Shown here: positions 1-5,496 of the stretch, piece after piece | Layout: each line of letters starts with the position of its first letter | How positions within the stretch are numbered: position 1 is the stretch's first letter | From: Veillonellaceae bacterium UBA5809 | GTDB lineage: Bacteria > Bacillota > Negativicutes > Veillonellales > Dialisteraceae | Reading direction: 5' to 3' | NCBI GenBank assembly: GCA_002417965.1 | Contig: DIDD01000126.1 | Span: 1 to 9,999 of the forward strand | Length of the DNA: 9,999 bases | Translations under genes and position numbers: made by a program | The notes under the pieces: generated by a model | The model's database searches: none | The model's input: the letters and a program-made list of their open reading frames with translations, nothing else | What the model was told of the DNA's origin: nothing

Positions 1-591
1 GGGCAGATCATTTCCTCCGCCGTGGTAGACGAAAACATGAGCCGTGATGATGCGGCCCATGTACTGGACAGCATCCTCAATGACACCAACACCACACTGC
101 GGGAGAAACTGAACGTACAGGATGAAAACGCAGTTATCGTACGGGTAACGCAGGACGCATTCAACCAGGCCGTAGAACAGATCAAACAGTCACCAAAGAA
201 AAAACTGATCCGGATTGAAGCTGCCGGCAACATCATTGTCGGAGAACCGGCCTTCGTTACCTTCGAAATTCATGACAACAACCTGGTATTCAAAAAAGGA
301 GAAGCCATTTTCTCCGCTGATATGGACCAGTATGAAAAATACAAAAATGATGACCTTAAAGTCCTTCACTTCCTCAAAGACCTCAACCGCTATGCCACAG
401 AACACGGAGTCCTTCCGGATCCCATTACCGGCAACGTGGGGCAGCTGGACGGACAGGAACTGATGGAAACCATCCAGAAAGTCAAGGCACTGAACGGCCG
501 CTGCATTCTTACGGCAGTAGCCAAACAGGATATCTATACACAAGGACCTGTTACGATTGATGTACAGATTACAGGAAAGGAAAAAACATGA
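1..591 (+). CDS. DUF3084 domain protein, C-terminal part (5' end outside window)
   Basis: The reading frame is open from the first base, so this is the C-terminal 196 residues of a longer protein. The GTG at 22 is internal, not a start. The visible part reads as the C-terminal region of DUF3084 proteins: a GQ(I/V)I segment, a central stretch ending in IVGEPAFVTFEIHDNNLVFKKGE, and a last block containing the motif GQLDGQEL. In that family the missing N-terminus usually carries two membrane segments and a coiled coil, so the visible domain would be the soluble part; this is family knowledge, not seen here. The stop overlaps the start of the next gene by 4 nt (ATGA at 588-591), so the two are probably translationally coupled. 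The molecular function of DUF3084 is unknown. The family call rests on recalled sequence resemblance, not a search. Confidence 0.8.
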   Translation, partial: GQIISSAVVDENMSRDDAAHVLDSILNDTNTTLREKLNVQDENAVIVRVTQDAFNQAVEQIKQSPKKKLIRIEAAGNIIVGEPAFVTFEIHDNNLVFKKGEAIFSADMDQYEKYKNDDLKVLHFLKDLNRYATEHGVLPDPITGNVGQLDGQELMETIQKVKALNGRCILTAVAKQDIYTQGPVTIDVQITGKEKT

Positions 592-1022
592 TTGCGGCCA
601 TAGACCCCGGATCGGAAAAAACCGGTCTTGCAGTTTTAAAAGAAGACGGAGTCCTGCTGATAAAAACCATTATCCGGACCAGCGCGCTGGAGACAGAAAT
701 AACAGATATGCTGGACCATTATGACATTAAAACCATTGTTATGGGGAACGGAACCCACCACGAAGAACTCCGGCGCCGGACTGAAAAGGCGGCGGAGGCA
801 GCGGGATACACTATCACCGTTCAGCTGGTGAATGAAAAATATACCACAGAAATGGGAGAAAAAAAATACTGGGAAGAACATCCTCCCCGGGGACTGGCCC
901 GTCTCATTCCCGTCACATTCCGCACCGTTCCCGAACCGGTTGATGACTACGTCGCCTGGATCATAGGAGACATCTACCTGGGGCGCATCAAAGCCGAAGA
1001 CGTAGGACATAAAAAAGTATAA
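588..1022 (+). CDS. RuvC/YqgF-like RNase H-fold nuclease
   Basis: A 144-residue protein with the RNase H-fold layout of YqgF/RuvC nucleases. The first acidic residue is D6 in AAIDPGSEKTGLAV (3-16). A likely second acid is E83 in QLVNEKYTT. A third acidic pair is D119-D120 in EPVDDYVAW. The segment HPPRGLARLIP (98-108) appears typical of the subfamily found beside DUF3084 genes. All putative metal ligands are present, so it is probably an active divalent-metal nuclease acting on structured nucleic acid, but the substrate cannot be read from sequence. It is more diverged than canonical RuvX (the pre-16S rRNA processing enzyme), which normally begins with a DxGxKRIG-type motif, so it may be a paralogue rather than RuvX itself. 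It starts inside the upstream stop codon, and no terminator separates it from the tRNA promoter at 1052. Confidence 0.8.
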   Translation: MIAAIDPGSEKTGLAVLKEDGVLLIKTIIRTSALETEITDMLDHYDIKTIVMGNGTHHEELRRRTEKAAEAAGYTITVQLVNEKYTTEMGEKKYWEEHPPRGLARLIPVTFRTVPEPVDDYVAWIIGDIYLGRIKAEDVGHKKV

Positions 1023-1051
1023 AAAATATACCGTGAAATGAACTGAAAAGG

Positions 1052-1080
1052 TTGACTTCGAAGGGCAAATGTATTAAAAT
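1052..1080 (+). promoter_or_regulatory. Promoter of the tRNA cluster
   Basis: TTGACT at 1052-1057 and TAAAAT at 1075-1080 are separated by exactly 17 bp, close to the sigma70 consensus. Transcription would begin near 1087, only about 5 nt before the first tRNA. This fits stable-RNA transcription independent of the upstream operon. Confidence 0.85.
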
Positions 1081-1091
1081 AATAAGCACTG

Positions 1092-1167
1092 CGGGGCATA
1101 GCGCAGTTGGTAGCGCACCTGCTTTGGGAGCAGGGGGTCGCCAGTTCGAATCCGGCTGCCCCGACCA
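1092..1167 (+). tRNA. tRNA-Pro(TGG)
   Basis: Full cloverleaf with a genome-encoded CCA (1165-1167). The acceptor stem CGGGGCA/TGCCCCG pairs perfectly (1092-1098 with 1157-1163). The anticodon stem CCTGC/GCAGG frames the loop TTTGGGA with anticodon TGG at 1125-1127. The D-stem is GCGC/GCGC. The T-arm has the normal TTCGAAT loop, but its stem (1140-1144 with 1152-1156) contains an A1143-C1153 mismatch, which is unusual. First of a three-tRNA cluster. Confidence 0.95.
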
Positions 1168-1172
1168 TGAAT

Positions 1173-1246
1173 GCGGGTGTAGCTCAATGGTAGAGCGCCA
1201 GCCTTCCAAGCTGGTTACGAGGGTTCGATTCCCTTCACCCGCTCCA
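1173..1246 (+). tRNA. tRNA-Gly(TCC)
   Basis: Acceptor stem GCGGGTG (1173-1179) pairs with CACCCGC (1236-1242), followed by T and encoded CCA. The anticodon stem CCAGC/GCTGG holds the loop CTTCCAA with anticodon TCC at 1205-1207. The T-arm has GAGGG/CCCTT with one G-T wobble. It lies 5 nt after tRNA-Pro and is surely co-transcribed with it. Confidence 0.96.
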
Positions 1247-1258
1247 GTTTCTTTATAT

Positions 1259-1335
<77 letters not shown>

Positions 1336-1377
1336 ACAGAATACATACATCCATGCTTGTAAAGTGATGGAATAGAG

Positions 1378-1406
1378 AAGGATCCTGATAGCCAGGATCC
1401 TTTTTT
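1378..1406 (+). terminator. Rho-independent terminator of the tRNA cluster
   Basis: Perfect 10-bp stem, AAGGATCCTG (1378-1387) with CAGGATCCTT (1393-1402), around a 5-nt loop, running into a T-tract to 1406. The same hairpin recurs in degenerate form at 3339-3363. Confidence 0.9.
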
Positions 1407-1756
1407 GCATAGGAAATTTATAGGATATCATGCCTTTAAAAAGAAAGGCATCAGAATAAAGCGTTTTTTTCAGGTGCAAATAATCTGATCTTTAAAAGGC
1501 CTGTTTGTGCAAGAACAAAAGGACCATGATAATTCCGGACAATCCAGAAAAGGAGAGATGGTGATAAAACTTTAACCGGGCGTTAGCGGGAAAGAAGCAA
1601 GTTAACCTATGGTAAAACTTTGCACTTTTTATCGTTTCCCCTGTTTTTTTTATTATGAATCAGGTGTTATACAAAAGCGGCTTTTTTTGATATCTGCGCA
1701 GATTCAACGGATATAGGGTCATTCTGCACAAAATAATGACCATCATAAATATCTTA

Positions 1757-1785
1757 TTGATAATAATTATTATATATGGTATCCT
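1757..1785 (+). promoter_or_regulatory. Candidate promoter of orphan RNA
   Basis: TTGATA (1757-1762) and TATCCT (1780-1785) have a 17-bp spacer. The -10 box matches the consensus at only four of six positions, so this is moderate evidence. Transcription would start near 1792, just ahead of a strong AGGAGG. Confidence 0.4.
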
Positions 1786-1791
1786 ATTCAT

Positions 1792-1900
1792 GTAGGAGGA
1801 TATCATGATTTGAATTTGACGTTTTAGGAGATATCGGTTAAATCTCCATCCATATACAGATAAAAAGGAGACCTGTAGCTGCAGACAGGATCTCCTTTTT
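1792..1900 (+). ncRNA. Candidate small RNA or orphan attenuator
   Basis: A possible transcript of about 110 nt bounded by the promoter above and a clear terminator. It contains AGGAGG followed by a two-codon frame (ATG ATT TGA at 1805-1813). A hairpin GGAGAT/ATCTCC follows (1827-1832 with 1842-1847), then the terminator stem beginning GGAGA (1867-1871) and ending TCTCC (1891-1895). Segments 1843-1847 and 1867-1871 are also complementary, so mutually exclusive foldings are possible, as in transcription attenuators. No gene follows on this strand, so what it would control is unknown; a free-standing small RNA is the alternative. Existence of the RNA is inferred only from sequence. Confidence 0.35.
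1862..1900 (+). terminator. Rho-independent terminator in the intergenic region
   Basis: AAAAAGGAGA plus CCTGT (1862-1876) pairs with ACAGG plus TCTCCTTTTT (1885-1900), with a single bulged A at 1890 and an 8-nt loop, ending in five T. The flanking A- and T-runs make it potentially bidirectional. It belongs to no annotated gene, which points to an unannotated transcript. Confidence 0.7.
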
Positions 1901-2018
1901 GATTTGAATAGGCAGGTTCAATTATGCGGAAAGGATGTCAAAACTCCCATTCGCAACCCCGGATAAATGGCTGCATGGGGAAAAAAGATCAGTATCATAA
2001 AGAAAATAAATGCGTATA

Positions 2019-2075
2019 GTTTCAGAGCCAATGCCAAACATGATTCGCAGTAAGGCTGCATCTCACTGGGACACC
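2019..2075 (+). pseudogene. Possible decayed tRNA-Arg copy
   Basis: GTTTCAG (2019-2025) can pair fully, using wobbles, with CTGGGAC (2066-2072), and both ends match the intact tRNA-Arg acceptor stem (GTCTCAG/CTGGGAC). CTGGGACACC is identical to the tRNA 3' end. The interior is about 19 nt shorter than a tRNA and has no recognisable T-arm or anticodon arm, so it cannot be functional. Support comes mainly from the matching downstream flank (next entry); the 5' half match could be chance. Confidence 0.3.
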
Positions 2076-2120
2076 GGCAGAATACAGGCCTTCATATTCA
2101 TGAAGTGATGAAACGGAGAA
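2066..2120 (+). repeat. Degenerate copy of tRNA-Arg 3' end and downstream flank
   Basis: Ungapped comparison with 1325-1379 gives 41 identical bases of 55, counted by eye. The first 10 bases (tRNA 3' acceptor strand and ACC) are identical, as are CAGAATACA and AAGTGATG further on. The copy stops before the terminator hairpin of the original. It could be an ancient tandem duplication of the tRNA end or a remnant of a tRNA-targeted integration event. Confidence 0.5.
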
Positions 2121-2336
2121 CGCGGACTGCGGAAAAATGATTTCGCATTTCTGCACAGCCCGTTTTGAGCTTTAGAACTGCTGCCTGCAGTTTTATATGC
2201 ATGATACGGATTTTCATCTTTTTTAAATTTCAACAGTAATATGAATGAAAATTCCACGCCGTGATGTTTAAATAGTACGGTTGGCTTTTAGTAACTTTTT
2301 TATACATCAGTCTTTGATGAGTATTCTTATCACCAA

Positions 2337-3014
2337 TCAATATTCAATATACTGAATATGCGGATTATCCTTGAATAAATTCATTAACTGTTCTATCCGG
2401 CAGTGGGGAGGCAACTTTACATACAATTCGACTTCCAGCAGCCTGTCATCGATTCTGTCAATCTTTAAATTGATCAGCTGAATATGACTGGCAGCCAGCT
2501 TTTCCTGAATGAAGGAAATGGAATGGCTGCTTTCATCCAGACGCATATTAATTTGCTCCGATATGGGAAGATAAGGCCATATAAAATTTTTATTATGAAG
2601 AATCACCTGAACGAGAAGCACAAAAACAGTCGTGCCAATTCCCACGGCATAAAGACTGGCGCCGATAGCCATGCCTACAGCGGCGGTTGTCCATATTCCT
2701 GCGGCTGTGGTTAAACCATTAACAGAATTCTTTCTTACAAAAATCATTCCGGCCCCTAAAAAACCAATTCCGCTGACAATCTGTGCGGCAATACGGGATG
2801 GATCAAGCACATAACCGCTTAACCCAAGAACATCGGAAAAGCCATACTTTGATACAATCATAATCAAAGCAGCGCCGATCGAAACAATCATATGAGTTCT
2901 GATCCCGGCTTCTTTGAGCCTGTTCTTTCTTTCAAAACCGACCGCACAGCCGCAGAGCCCGGCCACGGCTAATCTGGTCAGCAGTTCAAGCTGCACGATG
3001 ATATAATTTTCCAT
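2337..3014 (-). CDS. MgtC/SapB-family membrane protein
   Basis: A 225-residue protein of the MgtC/SapB family. The family hallmarks are all present in order: GFERK (26-30), AGIRTHM (36-42), DPSR (71-74), GIGFLGAGMI (82-91) and GLTTAAGIW (100-108). The N-terminal two thirds contain about four to five hydrophobic membrane segments. The C-terminal part from about residue 150 is soluble and would form the small ACT-like domain seen in longer family members. Members are linked to growth in low magnesium, acid stress and virulence in enterobacteria and mycobacteria, but many gut anaerobes carry them without a known role. The ATG start has an AGGTGA ribosome-binding site just upstream. The gene stands alone, with its own promoter at 3048-3076. 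No magnesium-sensing M-box pattern is recognisable in the short leader of about 27 nt. Confidence 0.92.
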   Translation of the reverse strand: MENYIIVQLELLTRLAVAGLCGCAVGFERKNRLKEAGIRTHMIVSIGAALIMIVSKYGFSDVLGLSGYVLDPSRIAAQIVSGIGFLGAGMIFVRKNSVNGLTTAAGIWTTAAVGMAIGASLYAVGIGTTVFVLLVQVILHNKNFIWPYLPISEQINMRLDESSHSISFIQEKLAASHIQLINLKIDRIDDRLLEVELYVKLPPHCRIEQLMNLFKDNPHIQYIEY

Positions 3015-3047
3015 TTTCTCACCTCTGCTCTATTAGCGCATTATTCT

Positions 3048-3076
3048 ATAATACGATAATGAATTATAAAATTCAA
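3048..3076 (-). promoter_or_regulatory. Promoter of the MgtC-family gene
   Basis: On the minus strand TTGAAT (3076-3071) and TATTAT (3053-3048) are spaced 17 bp apart. Transcription would start near 3041, about 27 nt before the start codon. Confidence 0.75.
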
Positions 3077-3287
3077 TGATTTTAATACAACTGTAGAAGC
3101 AGGCTTTTCGAACAAAGGAAATTCATAGGACATGAGACTCTATAATCTGCGGCAAATGGGGAAGACATACGCTCCTTTTTATATCAGCCAATTCAGCTTT
3201 TCCTTCTATTAATGATCCATGACGGTCTGCCGGTATTTTACTTCAGGAGGCAGCCGGCAGAAACTGACATTTCCATAAATTGGAATC

Positions 3288-3365
3288 AGATACCGGACAT
3301 ACAGACTTCCATAATCCGCAGAAACGGATGAAACAAAAAAGGACCCTGATAGGCAGGATCCTTTT
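3288..3365 (+). repeat. Third copy of the tRNA-downstream repeat, including the hairpin
   Basis: Positions 3327-3365 match the flank and terminator of the tRNA cluster (1368-1406) at 33 of 39 bases, ungapped, counted by eye. Upstream, GATACCGG and TACAGACTTCC resemble the copy at 2070-2093 with small gaps. Together the three copies define a dispersed non-coding repeat near the tRNA genes. Confidence 0.5.
3333..3365 (-). terminator. Terminator of the TM2-domain gene
   Basis: On the minus strand the stem AAGGATCCTG/CAGGGTCCTT (3363-3339) pairs fully with one T-G wobble around a 5-nt loop. It is followed by a T-run (complement of 3335-3340). On the plus strand the same position is a C-A mismatch, so the hairpin favours leftward termination. 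It lies about 55 nt after the TM2-domain gene. Confidence 0.75.
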
Positions 3366-3419
3366 GGAAAGCGCGGGCAATATTTCATTGAAAAATGCAG
3401 TCTGACAGGTGCATGACGT

Positions 3420-4046
3420 TTACACATAAATATTGCCGTCCTTATCCGGGACACGGTCCAGCGTACGGACTCCGTCTATAATTCCCAGAATGGCAGGAAT
3501 AAAAGTCCAGCTGAAAATAAAAAACACAATACCCGTTCCCACTTTCCCCGCATAAAACTTATGGATACCGAAACTGCCCAGCAATATGGCCAGTACGATA
3601 TACAAAGCCTTATTGACCGGCGGCTTTCCGGCGCTGATCTGATCAGCTCTTCTGGCTTTTGAAAAATTCAACTTGGCAATTCCGTACTCATTGTAAAAAT
3701 CCTGATTTCCCTCCGTGCCCCGCAGCGGATACTGCATGACCACATCATCAGAGCGGATCTGCAGCACATTGGACTCAGTGATGCGGATACTTTTTATGTC
3801 ATCGAAATCAATGACCTGCAGTTCCTCGCCGCCTTCAATTTGGATACCGTCTTTTACGACTGAAATTTTCTGTCCCCGGTCAGTGGTGAGCATAAGCATC
3901 GGCCTCCCCTTCATAAAATACAGATATTCATCTCCGGATAGAATAAGGAGACAAATAAAAAGAAATACATATAAAGCAGTAAAAATCAGCAAGCACAGCG
4001 GTATTCCATTCCAGGGGCCCCTATACAAACAGGAGAGAAGAGCCAT
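3420..4046 (-). CDS. TM2-domain membrane protein
   Basis: A 208-residue protein if read from the ATG at 4046; an in-frame TTG immediately before it is less likely. The C-terminus is a TM2 domain: a lysine-anchored hydrophobic helix (146-158), the turn GIHKFYAGK (160-168) and a second helix ending DGVRTL. Ahead of it lies a soluble, beta-rich stretch (about 50-130) that may be a small PH-like module. A further hydrophobic helix sits at about 14-37. TM2 domains occur in many bacterial membrane proteins of unknown role, so no function is assigned. The start is uncertain: no ribosome-binding site is visible before 4046. A terminator-like hairpin lies only 35 nt upstream with no promoter between. 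A shorter form starting at M45 is possible. Confidence 0.75.
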   Translation of the reverse strand: MALLSCLYRGPWNGIPLCLLIFTALYVFLFICLLILSGDEYLYFMKGRPMLMLTTDRGQKISVVKDGIQIEGGEELQVIDFDDIKSIRITESNVLQIRSDDVVMQYPLRGTEGNQDFYNEYGIAKLNFSKARRADQISAGKPPVNKALYIVLAILLGSFGIHKFYAGKVGTGIVFFIFSWTFIPAILGIIDGVRTLDRVPDKDGNIYV

Positions 4047-4080
4047 CAAGCGGAGGCCGCATCACACGGGAGGAAATTTG

Positions 4081-4118
4081 AAAAAATCTCCTCCAACTGC
4101 GGATACAACTGGAGGAGA
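4081..4118 (-). terminator. Terminator of the alpha/beta hydrolase gene
   Basis: On the minus strand TCTCCTCCA (4118-4110) pairs perfectly over 9 bp with TGGAGGAGA (4095-4087) around a 14-nt loop, followed by six T (complement of 4081-4086). It lies 47 nt after the hydrolase stop. Because the next leftward gene starts 35 nt further on, it may also act as a partial terminator or attenuator. Confidence 0.8.
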
Positions 4119-4164
4119 ACATAATCCGTAAATACGGACAGATTTTTAATGGACAAATCTGATA

Positions 4165-4992
4165 TTATAAAGCATCGGCAAAGTCGGCTACGGCTTTATT
4201 GAATTTTTCACTTTCCAGATAAAAGAGGAGATGGCCGCCTTTTTCAAAAGGAATAAATTCACCCTGGGGAATCTGGGCGGCAACCCATTCACCCTGCTTG
4301 ATACTGTGAGGGAAAATACCGCTGTCAGAAGATACCACCAGAGTCGGGACCGTGATCGTCGGAAGCACATCGGTGTAATCAGAATAACAATAATCTCCGT
4401 ACAGCGCAATGCCGATATACGGAGGCAGCTTCATCATTTCCTCCTCCATCCAGTCCATGCCGGCAGGAATCTTTCCGTCCTGAAAAATTTTACTGGCAAA
4501 AGACCGGATGAATCCCTTATGGTCAGAGAGGATTGTCTCTGCGAACTGATTGAAACCCTCTGCATTGTAATTCTTCAGACCATGAGAATTCCATTCACCC
4601 GGGCTGAAAGGGAAGGGGGTCATATCAATCAGTCCCAGACCGGACAGATGGCCCTTCTTTTTTCCGAACTGCTTCCAGTACGAAAGCATGGTTGGGCCGC
4701 CCATGGACCATCCCATGAGCAGCACATGCTTCAGGCCCAGGAACTCAATGACTTCATGGATATCCTGAGCCATGCGGTCAACCGTATACCCGTCCAGTCC
4801 CTTGGAAGAACGGCCGTGGCCTCTCATATCTATTGTGATGACCCTGAACCGGCTCTTCAGGCCGTCAACATTCTTTTTGTAAAAGCGGCCTGAACATCCC
4901 CAGCCGTGAATCAGAATGACAGGACGTCCCTCACCCTCTGAATCATAATAAATATACGCTCCGTCACTGGCTTTATAAAAATGATTTTCCAT
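4165..4992 (-). CDS. Alpha/beta hydrolase
   Basis: A 275-residue serine hydrolase of the alpha/beta fold. The oxyanion segment HGWG is at 29-32, a DMRGHGRS motif at 55-62 and the nucleophile elbow GWSMGG at 94-99, with S96 the expected nucleophile. D223 (VVSSDSG) and H254 (KGGHLLF) complete the probable triad. Residues about 125-215 form a helical cap. No signal peptide is seen, so it is probably cytoplasmic. The substrate is unknown; ester, lactone or C-C bond hydrolases and non-haem peroxidase-like members share this pattern. The ATG at 4992 is chosen over a TTG eight codons upstream because AGGAGGGG sits at correct spacing before the ATG and would lie inside the longer form. The gene is followed by its own terminator and looks monocistronic. 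Confidence 0.9.
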   Translation of the reverse strand: MENHFYKASDGAYIYYDSEGEGRPVILIHGWGCSGRFYKKNVDGLKSRFRVITIDMRGHGRSSKGLDGYTVDRMAQDIHEVIEFLGLKHVLLMGWSMGGPTMLSYWKQFGKKKGHLSGLGLIDMTPFPFSPGEWNSHGLKNYNAEGFNQFAETILSDHKGFIRSFASKIFQDGKIPAGMDWMEEEMMKLPPYIGIALYGDYCYSDYTDVLPTITVPTLVVSSDSGIFPHSIKQGEWVAAQIPQGEFIPFEKGGHLLFYLESEKFNKAVADFADAL

Positions 4993-5052
4993 AAAATGAT
5001 CCCCTCCTCTGTACAACCACTGCTATGAAAAAAACAAAGACTTTCTATACAT

Positions 5053-5058
5053 ATTATA
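5053..5058 (-). promoter_or_regulatory. Candidate -10 box of the hydrolase gene
   Basis: A perfect TATAAT on the minus strand lies about 60 nt before the hydrolase start codon. No good -35 box is seen at the usual distance, so the call rests on the -10 box alone. Confidence 0.4.
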
Positions 5059-5426
5059 CAACAACAGACAGCCTTTTCTCCCATAGAAACATCAGTTGTA
5101 TTCTGTTTGAAAAGCAGAAAAATTTCTGGAACTGAAACGAGAAAGAAGAAACTGAAATAAAGGAAAAAGAATAACATGGAAGACAGGGCGCTGTACAATT
5201 TCCCGGAAATACATGGAAATAAAGAGAATTACCGGATCTGAAACAAAAATACGGTCTATATTTATGCATCAGAATATAACAGAAAAGGGGACTTTACAAT
5301 CATAAAATGTCCTGCCGCATCCCATGCGGTATGTTTTGATTATAACCGGATATAAAGGATGTATTCACCATATCCCGGCAGAGAAATGGGAAATCCGGCT
5401 CTTTATCCTTTTCCATACACAGAGGG
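5059..5426. other. Divergent intergenic region
   Basis: AT-rich region between the leftward hydrolase and the rightward solute-binding protein. Frames crossing it have no ribosome-binding site and no protein-like composition. The only clear structure is a 6-bp dyad with a 3-nt loop, CCGCAT/ATGCGG (5315-5329), of unknown use. Confidence 0.5.
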
Positions 5427-5455
5427 TAGACAAAAAGAGTACGGATGTGTATAAT
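5427..5455 (+). promoter_or_regulatory. Promoter of the solute-binding lipoprotein gene
   Basis: TAGACA (5427-5432) and TATAAT (5450-5455) are separated by 17 bp. Transcription would begin near 5462, leaving a short leader of about 35 nt. The ribosome-binding site GAGGTGA (5483-5489) is correctly spaced from the ATG at 5497. Confidence 0.85.
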
Positions 5456-5496
5456 TATTTATAAAATTGTATAAAAACATATGAGGTGAATGTCCA

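Larger units (their letters stand above)
1407..2336. other. Long intergenic region without a convincing protein gene
   Basis: No open frame here has a credible start with ribosome-binding site and protein-like composition. Visible non-coding structure includes an 8-bp hairpin ATGCCTTT/AAAGGCAT (1430-1451), an imperfect hairpin at about 1600-1625, a 7-bp hairpin GGTCATT/AATGACC near 1719-1743, the promoter-to-terminator module at 1757-1900, and the tRNA-Arg-like copy at 2019-2120. A 31-codon frame starting with ATG at 1924 has only a weak ribosome-binding site and is probably chance. I see no good terminator for the leftward gene that ends at 2337. Confidence 0.6.
3077..3419. other. Intergenic region between TM2-domain and MgtC-family genes
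   Basis: No protein gene is supported. The left boundary holds the MgtC-family promoter. The right part holds a degenerate copy of the tRNA-flank repeat (3288-3365) that ends in the terminator serving the TM2-domain gene. The segment CCGGCAGAA near 3254 also occurs in the repeat copy at 2074, suggesting further decayed repeat material. Confidence 0.55.

Noticed and set aside
1017..1031. GTATA/TATAC hairpin at the end of the nuclease gene as a terminator
   Set aside because: Only 5 AT-rich base pairs and no following T-tract; too weak to terminate.
1924..2019. 31-codon frame just after the orphan terminator
   Set aside because: Weak ribosome-binding site, unusual composition with several Cys and Lys and no recognisable pattern; it would be the only candidate target of the attenuator-like module but is more likely chance.
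3015..3047. Possible magnesium riboswitch (M-box) before the MgtC-family gene
   Set aside because: The predicted leader is only about 27 nt and no M-box pattern is recognisable on the minus strand here or further upstream.
4231..4893. Rightward open frame of 220 codons
   Set aside because: Antisense to the alpha/beta hydrolase, which has all catalytic motifs; no domain-like pattern in the antisense product.
5481..5489. Minimal frame ATG AGG TGA overlapping the ribosome-binding site of the lipoprotein gene
   Set aside because: No ribosome-binding site of its own; the GAGGTGA is fully explained as the Shine-Dalgarno of the gene at 5497.
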